From Mytilisepta virgata (taxonomy: Eukaryota; Mollusca; Bivalvia; Mytilida; Mytilidae): a stretch of DNA of 64,000 bases. Shown in pieces: positions 49,873 to 61,800 of the stretch. The number at the start of each line of letters is the position of its first letter. Within the stretch, counting starts at the first letter, position 1. A program made the translations under genes and the position numbers. The notes under the pieces are model-generated. The model worked only from the letters and a program-made list of their open reading frames with translations. It did no database searches and was not told the origin of the DNA. The stretch spans positions 620,001 to 684,000 of the forward strand of contig CM051514.1 of the NCBI GenBank assembly GCA_028015205.1, given 5' to 3'.

Positions 49873-52800
49873 GTCAGTACGCAACAGCATAGTGTATTGC
49901 AAAAAAAGGGGTTAAATTTTAATTTTTTTTGGGGGGGGGAGGGGTCAATTCGCAACAGCATATTGTATTGCACTAAAAGCAAAAAATTGAATATAAATTC
50001 AAATCATATGTCCAATTCTAAGTTCTTTGACCACAGTTATTCTGTGTCAGAAACCTATTATGTGTCAAATATTTAATTACAATCCAAATTCAGACCTGTA
50101 TCAAGCGTGAATATTGTGTCCATTTTTGCCCCAACTGTTCAGGGTTGGACCTCTGAGGTCGTATCCAGCTGCGCTCAGCGAAGCAATTTATTGTAAGTAG
50201 GAACAAATATAGGTTCAAGTGAGATTTTCCTAAAATGAAAACAGAAAATACATGTATGTTGGCAATACTAAGTTCCAGGCATGCTCTGACAACCCTGGGC
50301 CCTGAAATTATCAAATTCTTTAAATTGGAGTCAGATGAATCTTGGACTAATACTAACATTAATATGTATTTCAGAATGTAGGTAACAGTCGTTGAGCTTA
50401 AAGTCGAGTTTTCTTTCTGGATTTTACCAATCTGATATTTTGGTATATTTACTATATAACAATAATATTTCCAAAGTACAATGATTTTACATAGTATAAT
50501 ACAAGACAGCAAAACTTGACTAAAACCAACATTTTAAGGACGAGTGACTTCAAATGGTTAAATTTTGGCATTTTGGCATTATTTTAAAGAATTTATAGTA
50601 GAGTGACTTTGGTCAGATTTTTGTATTTGACATATGTAGTCATGATGATATATCAATGATATTTCACAACTACAGTCATATGATTCAACACAGATCAGGA
50701 ACTGACTTACATTGCACACCAGAGGGAAACAATTAAATTTTAACATTTACTGAAACTAGTACTCATTGGATGCCAGTTTTTGTGGATTATTAAAATACTT
50801 CTCAAAATGAATTCCCTTCGTAAATAGTAGATGACAATTCTAGACACATTCTCTAGTTTGCGTTAAGAAATATGGACAGCCGTATGTTTTAGTAGAAAAA
50901 ATAACAGTATTAACATAAGATTCTTGGGTTTCATTATCTCACCTGACCGAAAGGGTCATGTGAGCTATTGTCATCACTTGGCGCTTGTCGTCCACAATTC
51001 ACATATTAATCTTCTCTTCAGAAAACACTGGGCCAGTTGGGACCAAACTTTGGTGGAATGGTTCTTGGGTGGTCCCCTTCCAAAATTATGTCTGGTGTCC
51101 TTGACCTTTGGCCAAGATGGCGAGCAAGCTAAAAATAGAAAAAAGGGGGGTAAAAATTTCATAAAAATCTTCTCCTCTGAAGCTACTATGCCAATCTCAG
51201 CCAACCTTTGCTGAAATAATTCCACTTCCAAAATTATGTCCGATGGTCCTGACATTTGATCAAGATTGTCGCCACAGCGGAACTTAGTTTAACATAGAAC
51301 CCTATGGGAAATTCACAGAAAAATCTTCTTGTCTTAAACTACTTGCCCAATTAGAACCAAACTATGGTGGAATGGTCATAAGGTGGTCCTCTTTCAAAGT
51401 GTGTGATGGCCCCAACCTCCAACCAAGATGGCCGCTACAGCCGAACTTAGTTTAACATAGGACCCTATGGAAAATTCATTTAAAAATCTTCTTATCTGAA
51501 ACTACTGAGCCAATTACAACCAAAATTAGCAGCAATGGTCCTTAGATGGTCCTATTTCAGAAGTGTGTCTGATGAACCGGACGATCAACCAAGATGGCCA
51601 CCACAGCGGAACATAGTTTAACATTGGACCCTATGGGAAAATTCATTAAAAAATCTTTTTGTCTGAAACTACTGAGCCAATTTGAACTGGACTTGACAGC
51701 TATGGTCTGCAGATGGTCCTCTGTCAGATATATGTCCAATGACCTAGAATGTCAACCAAACTTAGTTTTACATTTGACCCTATGGGAAAATTCTTTAAAA
51801 ATCTTCTTATCTGAAACCACTCAGCCAATTGGAACCAAACTGGACAGAAATGGTTCATAGGTGGTCCTCTTTCAGAATTGTATCCATTGACCCAGAATGC
51901 CAACAAAGATGGCCACCACAGCCGAACTTTTAACCCTGTGGGAACTAGTTGCTATATGTAATAGGCAATGCACTGTCAGATGAGCTATACAGGCTCCTGG
52001 GAGCCTTTGGTTCATACACAGGTCAGCAGAAATACTTTTGAATCAAAAGGTTTAAGGTGTTTTTGTTTTGCCAAAAATTGCACAAAAGCTTGCTTGATAT
52101 AGACATATTTAGCTCACCTGTCCTAAAAAGACATGAGAGCTTTGCCATCACTTGGCGTCCTTTGTCCGTCCGCTGTAAACTTTTTCAAAGATCTTCTCCT
52201 CTGAAACCACTGAACCGATTACAGCCATACTTAGTCAGAATGATCTTTGGGGTATCTAGAATAAAGTTTTATTTCCTTGTCCATCGAGAAACATTGCTGT
52301 CATGGCTCAAAATGGAACATAGGTGGTAAACTGCAGTTTTTGGCTTATATCTCAAAAACCAAAGCATTTAGAGCAAAACTGACATGGGTTAAAAATGTTC
52401 ATCAGGTTAAGATCTTTCTGCCATGAAATTTTCAGACGAATCGGTCAACTCTTTGTTGGGTTATTGCCCCTGAATTGTTAATTTTAAGAAAATTTTGCAG
52501 TTTTAGGTTATTTTCTTGAATATTATTATACATGTAGATAAACTATACACAATGTACACAGCAAAAATGTTCAGCACAGTAAGATCTACAGAAAGTCAGC
52601 ATGGTCAAAATTGTCAATTGACCCCTTTTTGCCCTTTAAAGACAATTTTTCACATTTTTTCATTATCTTTGTAAACTTTCAAAAATCTTCTCTGAAACTA
52701 CAGAATCAATTTCAGCCAAACTTAGGCTGAAAGATCCTTAGGGTATCTAGTATAAAGTTTGTCTATTATTTTCTTGTCCATCTAAAAATGCTTTGTTGTT

Positions 52801-55800
52801 GACTCATATCTTCAAAACTAAAGCAGTTACAGCAAAACTGATCAGAAGTTAAAATGTTTATGAGGTCAAGATCTACCTGCCATGAAATTTTCAGATGAAT
52901 TGGTCAACCCTTTTTCTGGTTATTGTCCCTGAATTGTTAATTCTAATGAAATTTTGAAGTTTTAGGTTATTAACTTGAATATAATTATTGATAAAGACAA
53001 ACTGTAAACAGCAAAAATGTTCAGCTAAGTAAGATCAACAAATAAGTCAACATGACCAAAATCGCCAATTGACCCCTTGTAGGAGTTTTTGCCCTTGAAT
53101 GATTATTTACATGTAAACAGTCATTATAAGTAAAAATAATGGTCTGACATATTGTCACAAATGTTAAGAGCATAACTTGAAATAAATTAAATGGTAGCTG
53201 TACAATTAAAATGGAGGGTCAAGGTCATTGAAAAAGTCCATAGCAACCAATGAAAAAGTCCCTAGCAACCATATATATTTAGTTCAGGACCCTATAATAT
53301 AGCTGTACACGTCAATATGTAGGCTCAAGGGTGAAGGTCATTGAAAAAATCCAAAGCAACCAATGGAAAAATCCCTAGCAACCAGATATATTTGGGTTCA
53401 GAATCCTAAAATTTAACTATTCAAGTCAATTTGGACTTTCAAGAGTCAATGCAAAAGTCCCTAGCAACAATATATTATATTTGGGTTTAGGATTCTATAG
53501 TCAATATAGGGTGCCATGGTGTAGTGGTTACAAATAGCTCATCGCACTACGAAGCCAGAGGTCCCTGGATCGATTTCTGTTCGGATGAAAATTTCAGGAA
53601 TCAAATTTGCAACGCCCTATCGACACCATTTGCGAGGATGGTCTCAATAAACGATGCTAGTCCGTCGGATGGGGACGTAAAATGGCTGTCCCGTGTTAAC
53701 GGAGAGCAACACCCTTAGCACGCTAAAGACTCCTCTGTAGATGTAGAAAAAGAGTAGGCTACTTTAAAATGCCGCTAGAGGGGCTGCTCTCGCACCCGCC
53801 AAGTGGAGAGGGAATAAATTAGTATAAGTTGGCATAACTTGTTTCCCAATCCACTATAAATAAATAAGTTTAAACCTTTAAACCTAGTCAATATTATGGC
53901 GCAAAAATGCGACTAATACATTAAATAGCAAAAATAATCATTGATGCAAGATCTTAACAAAAATAACAGGTGAGCCCATTCAGGCTCTTGGGAGCATCTT
54001 GTTAGATTTTGGTCATAATTATTATTTTTAGGGTTAGGTTGCTAAGCAACCAAAACCCTTATGCCGTCGGTCGTTTGGTTAGACAATGAAGGAAACTTTG
54101 GAAATCTGGTGTTTTGTGGAAAAAGTTGGACCAGAAGTTTTTGAAACTATGTTTTTATGAGTAAATATGCAAGCTTATCTAGGATTGAAGCTTAAGCAAG
54201 GCTAGTTAAGCAGCTTTTTATCTCGATTTTGAGATGACACATGCGCAAAGAAACCTCCATATTTTTCGAATTACGACTATGTTTATATTGGAATATCATA
54301 TAAGAAAATAAACATTCCGCGGTAAAATAGTCCTAATATTTGTTGTTGCTGGTGCAGTTGTTTTTTAATAGAAATGTAACTGAAACACACCGAGAAGTGT
54401 AATTGTCCAGTTATTTAATAAAGGATGTGCGTTTTATTGACGATTTCCTTTTTGTTTTGAAAGCCGTGTAAAGTATTCGCACCTTTTAAAGTGTACAATG
54501 CTATCGGCGTAAGGATTTTGAATGTTTACATTTGCACGGATATTTTGGGAAGGATTACAATCAGGTTTATTTTCAAAAGATTTCAAAGGTAAGTTCCATT
54601 TTTGTTGTGAACGTGATTGTTAACTTATACAGAACATATTTTGCACATTATTTGCTTATTCTTCTTGTAATTCTGATGGTATTTTGTGTATTTGATTAAC
54701 CTTTTGACCTGATCATCGTGACTTCATTTTGTCAAACCTGTTGGTCAGTGATAGAATTGCATACAGGTTATTTGAAATGCCGACAACTTGCACATTAAGA
54801 TTGAAAAACACTGTGTTTATCATTAATTTAGAAAACGGTATTATCGAAGGTATAATGGGTTTATTTTAATTGAAAGCTTGAATGTTTACGTTCTTTTTGT
54901 GTATTTGATTAACCTTTTGACCTGATCATCGTGACTTCATTTTGTCAAACCTGTTGGTCAGTGATAGAATTGCATACAGGTTATTTGAAATTCCGACAAC
55001 TTGCACATTAAGATTGAAAAACACTGTGTTTATCATTAATTTAGAAAACTGTATTATCGAAGGTATAATGGGTTTATTTTAATTGAAAGCTTGAATGTTT
55101 ACGTTCTGATCTACCTGCACATGCGCAATGTAGTGTAAATAGAAATGACCCCCTTCTACAATTGTCCAAACTTTGTCTTTTTATAGAACCTTAATAACTT
55201 GAAGACCTTTGATTTCTGTTTATTTTAATTCATCAAATCAATATTATGCGTTTGACTTTTTAAAAAAATTCAATTTAGAGTGATAATTCAAGAAGCGTTA
55301 GCCGACTCGTGCTTTCTTTGATTGATTAGTGCATATTTATGTACAGACATGCGCAGTAAAGTTGAGTAGTAGAACCTTCAGCTCAGATACACTGTGTTGC
55401 GAAAATATACGTTTTAAAAAATCACTGTATATTTTGAAACCAAAGCAATACATATGCTGTCAATTTAAAAAAAAATCAGTCACCTACCCACAGGAACATT
55501 ATTATATAATAGACACTTTTTCCGCAGAGCTCGTTAACTTTCATAATTGATATATTTCCTTGTAAATAATACTGTTAATAAAAAGAATTCAATACCAAAA
55601 CCTATTTTGCAATACATTGTACAAACAAAAAGCATTGAAATAATCATCAGCAATGTTTGTACAAATAAAAGTCAAATGCTAGCAACCTAACCCTACCAGT
55701 GCTATGCACTTTGATTTGGTAGATAGCATTAGCAATGGTCACAGTTGAAGTGTATATATAGTTTTAAGCTTTTTGTTTCTTTATGTTAGAGGAATACAAG

Positions 55801-58800
55801 TAATTGTGACATTTGAAATACATGATGAAAGTTAACTACAAATACTTTAGTGACATGTTAGGGTATCTTTTATTAACCATTTGAGGAGATGTGATGATAG
55901 TTGCCCAAGAGTATAAACCTATCACCACAGAGCCACAGAGTCAAATATTTGTGGACAAATTCTGCTCCTTACACGCAGGACCCTTTTTAGCTCACCTGGC
56001 TATGCCAGGGTGAGCTTTTGCCATCGCTTTGCGTCTGTCGTCCGTCATAAACTTTTCATTCAAAAATCTTCTCCTCTGAAACCGCTGGACCGATTGGTTT
56101 GAAACTTAATAGGAATGACCTATGAAATTTCCTCTATAAAACATGGCCGTCGTAGCTAAAAATAGAATATAGGGGTGCATGTGTTGTTTTTATACGACCG
56201 CAAAATTTTTGCGGTCGTATATTGGTATGACGTTGGCGTCGTCGTCGTTGTCGTCGTCGTCGTCTGCGTCGTCGTCCGAAGACATTTGGTTTTCGTACTA
56301 TAACTTTAGTATAAGTTAATAGAAATCTATGAAATTTAAACACAAGGTTTATGACCACAAAAGGAAGGTTGGGATTGATTTTGGGAGTTTTGGTCCCAAC
56401 AGTTTAAGAATTGGGGGCCAAAAAAGGGCCCAATAAGCATTTTTCTAGGTTTTCGCACAATAACTCTAGTATAAGTAAATAGAAATCTATGAAATTTTAA
56501 CACAAGGTTTATGACCACAAAAGGAAGGTTGGGATTGTTTTGGGGAGTTTTGGTCCCAACAGTTTAAGAATTAGGGGCTAAAAAAGGGCCCAAATAAGCA
56601 TTTTTCTTGGTTTTTGCACAATAACTTTAGTATAAGTAAATAGAAATCTATGAAATTTAAACACAAGGTTTATGACCACAAAAGGAAGGTTGGGATTGAT
56701 TTTTGGAGTTTTGGTCCCAACAGTTTAGGAATTAGGGGCCAAAAGGGTCCAAAATTAAACTTTGTTTGATTTCATTGAAAATTTAACTATTGGGGTTCTT
56801 TGATATGCCGAATCTAACCGTGCATTTAGGATCTTAATTTTTGGTCCCGTTTTCAAATTGGTCTACATTAAGGTCCAAAGGGTCCAAAATTAAACTTAGT
56901 TTGATTTTAACAAAAATTGAATTCTTTGGGTTCTTTGATATGCTGAATCTAAACATGTACTTAGTTTTTTTATTATGGGCCCAGTTTTCAAGTTGGTCCA
57001 AATCGGGGTCCAAAATTAAACTTTGTTTGATTTCATCGAAAATTGAACTATTGGGGTTCTTTGATATGCCGAATCTAACCGTGCATTTAGATTCTTAATT
57101 TTTGGTCCCGTTTTCAAATTGGTCTACATTAAGGTCCAAAGGGTCCAAAATTAAACTTAGTTTGATTTTAACAAAAATTGAATTCTTTGGGTTCTTTGAT
57201 ATGCTGAATCTAAACATGTACTTAGTTTTTTTATTATGGGCCCAGTTTTCAAGTTGGTCCAAATCGGGGTCCAAAATTAAACTTTGTTTGATTTCATCGA
57301 AAATTGAACTATTGGGGTTCTTTGATATGCCGAATCTAACCGTGCATTTAGATTCTTAATTTTTGGTCCCGTTTTCAAATTGGTCTACATTAAGGTCCAA
57401 AGGGTCCAAAATTAAACTTAGTTCGATTTTAACAAAAATTGAATTCTTGGGGTTCTTTGATATGCTGAATCTAAACATGTACTTAGTTTTTTTATTATGG
57501 GCCGAGTTTTCAAGTTGGTCCAAATCGGGGTCCAAAATTAAAGCTAAAAAGGGGGTAAATTATTTTTTTTTTTTGGGGGGGGGGGGGCAATTCTCCACAG
57601 CATATTGTATTACACAAAAGCAAAAAATTGAATATAAATTCAAATCATATGACCAATTCTAAGTTCTTTATTTCAGTTATTCTGTGTCAGAAACCTATTA
57701 TGTGTCAAATATTTGAAGAAATTTTCAATTGCACAGTATTGCGCAATAGCAAGAAATTGATATGTGTGCCCTGTTATCAAAACTTTATTATTAACAAATA
57801 CCATTGGAAATTTGCCAATATAAAATGTGCTGATGAAGCTTTTTTGTTTATCTTATCTAAACTGCTTTTAATATGTATATTTAAAATTTGCCATCCATGA
57901 CTATGATGTCATTTTCTATTTTAATATGTTATGGTGTATTTAAATGGGCTGTTATGGTTGCAAAGTATAAAGAAATGGGGGGGGGGGGGTTGAAAACAAA
58001 ATTTGGGGGGGGGGGGTAAATGAGAAATTGGGGAGGGGGTAATTTTTTCTCATTTCATATTTCATAAATTAAAAAGAAAATTTCAAATTTTTTTTAGCAA
58101 AAAAAAGGGGGGGGGGGGGGTTACAATAAATTTTATTGTTTTTTGTTTTTTTTTTGGGAGGGGGGTCAATGTGCAACTTCATAGTGTATTGCACAAAAGC
58201 TAAAAAAAGGGGTAAATTATTATTTTTTTTGGGGGGGGGGCAATTCTCCACAGCATATTGTATTACACAAAAGCAAAAAATTGAATATAAATTCAAATCA
58301 TATGACCAATTTTAAGTTCTTTGATTTCAGTTATTCTGTGTCAGAAACCTATTATGTGTCAAATATTTGAAGAAATTTTCAATTACACAGTATTGCGCAA
58401 TAGCAAGAAATTGATATGTGTGCCCAATTTTAAATTTTAAATTGGTTATTTCTGATTTATATATAAAAACAAATAATACTGATATGGTTTGAATAGGTAA
58501 ATTAAAAATTTTTAAGTTCTTAGACAACATTCATTCTGTGTCAGAAACCTATGCTGTGTCAAATATTTATTCACAATCCAAATTCAGTATTGTATCAAGC
58601 TTGAATGTTGTGTTCATAATTGCCCCAACTATTCAGGGTTTGACATCTGCGGTCGTATCTAGCTGCGCCCAGCGGAGCATTTTATTTAAAATGTCATAAT
58701 GTCTGCCCTTTATCTACATCTACCAAATAGTGACCACCTTCAACTTATTGAAGATTACATGCATGTCACAGGAGCCAGACATAGATTAATAAATTAACAG

Positions 58801-61800
58801 TTTGAAAATATAGATCTAATCAAAAAGAGTGCTAAACAAAAAATATGTACAGAAAAAAAACAAACTCAGAATGTATGAATAATATTGATATTTAGATATG
58901 GCTGCTTATAATCTTCATTTACATGTAATTGGAGTGAAAAGCCTTTGAGTAAATCATATAAATCATACATGTATATCATGAGTTAATCTGCATAATACGT
59001 GTTGGCAGCTTGTTTGGAAAGATTCAATTGTCTCAAATCCGTTATTTTTCTGCACATCGTCACTCGTTCGCACAGAGATCTCTTCAATAATGGCTCCTGT
59101 ATTAGTTGGAAAAGTATATTTTGGCTGCCTTTTGGTTTGCATTGGAATAACCAGTTTTGTTTTTCAAAGTTTCATTATTTGGCTAGTCCTGGTTTCGTAT
59201 TAGACATGTTTACGTTTTGCATCGGTCGCAATTTTGACCTTTGACACTGAAGTTTTCAATGACATAAGTTAATTAGTGTCAGCTTGGGATCGTTAAAATC
59301 TTAACAGTTATATAGCTTAAGGGCAATTAAAACCTGTTTAATCACTGTTTAATGGCATTGGGGACTAATTACAGGTGTAATCAATCAAGGGATTGATCTA
59401 TTCTTTTGATCGTAAGCGGCAATTAGGTCGTATAAGAGTTCCGCAACATATTCAAAAATATAGCATCTCGGCGAATTCTGATAGCGCCTCCGTGCCGAGA
59501 TGCTAAAAGGTCCCAGGGAGAACACTGGCCTTAAGGAATTAAATAAACCAAGATGGCTGTCAGAGCCAAACTTAGTTTAACATACGACCCTATGGGAAAT
59601 TCATTTAAAAATCTTCTTGTCTGAAACCACTGTGAAGATTATAACCAGACTTGGTAGCTACGGTCCTCAGATGGTATTCCTTCAGAATTATTTCTGATGA
59701 CCCAAACTGTCAACCAAGATTGCCACCACAGCCAAACTTAGTTTAACATAGGATCATATAGGAAAATTCATTTAAAAATCTTCTTGTCTAAAACCACTTG
59801 GACATTAAAACCAGACTTGGCAACAATGGACCTTAGATAAACAACAAAATGGATACAGGAAAGGTCAACAAAGATACCAATCAATCAACATCATGGAACA
59901 GACAGAACCCAAGACAAACATAAACACAACAGAAAGTCAGGATAGTCAGACACTGAACAGTGGTGGTGTTAAACTGGTTTTATAGGTATCCATAATAGTC
60001 CTCTTTAAGAATTGTGCCTGATAACATGCAAATCTAACTCTGAAACTACCGAGTATTTTATGCTTTTGTGGCTGTTGATTGAACAGTTGAATCCAGATGA
60101 GTTGGAATGACTAGACCCTTGGGAAATTGATGACCCATACGTTGTCAACCTTTTCTGTCTAAAGTCATATTGATATTTCATTTTCTTACCCTTATAACTC
60201 AAGTTCATTATAGTTTATGTAGAGTACTATGTAGATCTTTTAGACATACAATTTTCTTCCAGTTTTATTTGAAGCCCTTTTCTATGACTTACGCTTTTAG
60301 CATTGCTATACTGATTCATGAAGTTTTAGAAGCCAGTTCAAAAATAACAGTACAAGTTTACATTTATTTAGCATAATAGCAGTAATCAATTTTATTATTG
60401 AAGAAAGTATGTTTTCAGACACCTCGAGTATACAGGAGTACAAGTTTGGTAGGCCAGCATGAATGTTGTGAAGTTGTTATATTGTTTAGAAAGATTGTGT
60501 TGTATACTATTGTCCTGATCATTGTTTGAAATATATACTACAACACAGCATGTATGATATTGATAGAATACTTTCTGTTTGTAAATGTTGATAAAGTCTT
60601 CCTCATCTGTATGTATGCATTGATAGTCTTCCTCATATTTGTAAATGTTGATAAAGTCTTCCTCATCTGTGTTTATACATTGATAAAGTCTTCCTCATCT
60701 GTGTGTATACATTGATAACATCTTCCTCATCTGTGTGTAAATGTTGATAAAGTCTTCCTCATCTCTATGTATATGTTGATAAAATCTTCCTCATCTGTAT
60801 GTATGCATTGATAAAATCTTCCTCATCTGTGTGTATACATTGATAAAGTCTTCCTCATCTGTGTGAAAATGTTGATAAAGTCTTCCTCATCTGTGTGTAA
60901 ATGTTGATAAAGTCTTCCTCATCTGTGTGTATATATTGATAAAGTCTTCCTCATCTGTGTGTATACATTGATAAAGTCTTCCTCATCTGTGTGTATACAT
61001 TGATAAATTCTTCCTCATTTCAGTCTAAAGTAGGAAAAGTAGGGCTGTAAATAATGAAGACACACATTAATTTTATAACAAAATTTTGAAATACCAGTTG
61101 TTTGATGTAAGTTCTAGCATTTAATTTGAGCTGATGATTCCATTATAAATGATACTACCAATACAGACATCAATTTATTAAGTGTACTTTAGATGTCTAT
61201 GTTAAAAAATTATTCCATCATTTTGTGTCCATCATGGTAAATATTCCTTTAACAAGTCTTATCCTCTGAAGCACATGGCCAATTTGGACCAGACTTTTGG
61301 ATGATCCCCTTTTATAATCATGTCATTGGGTCAGACTCTCCAATCAAATTTCCTGCTTTTAGTAATGCCATTAGTAAAAGTAGGCAATTTAGCCAAACAA
61401 TATTTTAAAACCCCTCGTCTGAAACTACTGATCCAATTAAGACCAAATGTTTCAAAATTATGTTTGGGGATCCATACCATATACAAATAAGACATCTGTT
61501 TATCTGGTTCTAGGCCTGGAACCAATATGGCCACTATTACTGAAAATATATAAAGCCAGTAATGAGGGCTTGAGATTCATGTTAAAGGTAGCCTCTAATT
61601 TTATCCTATTTTAGCACTGTTTCAAACTGTTTTGGCATGAACTGGTATCATTTGTTATTGTGAGTCCATGGGAAATTGACCCCATAGTAAAAATACCATA
61701 TAGTACTTTGTTTGTGTATGAAAGTTCTGTCAAAGACAGTATTGTGCATGGGTTTTCTCTTTTTTTTTCCACATTGAATCTATTTTATTTTGAGTTTTGA

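Noticed and set aside
50090..50512. 140-codon minus-strand frame
   Set aside because: Its last part is the reverse of the ATAC element terminus and the rest is AT-rich intron.
53509..53580. tRNA gene
   Set aside because: A and B boxes are present, but the acceptor stem does not close, and the body, tail and target duplication show a SINE.
56841..57662. Identical 85-codon frames in tandem
   Set aside because: Consequence of a 261-bp DNA repeat with a stop in each unit; no similarity to proteins and no promoter or splice context.
59090..59203. 37-codon hydrophobic frame with ATG
   Set aside because: Membrane-like composition is common in T-rich DNA; no conserved motif, splice site or second exon.
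60583..61015. Regular 32-bp repeats resembling CRISPR repeats
   Set aside because: Contiguous minisatellite; repeat-sized units without spacers and no cas-like genes.
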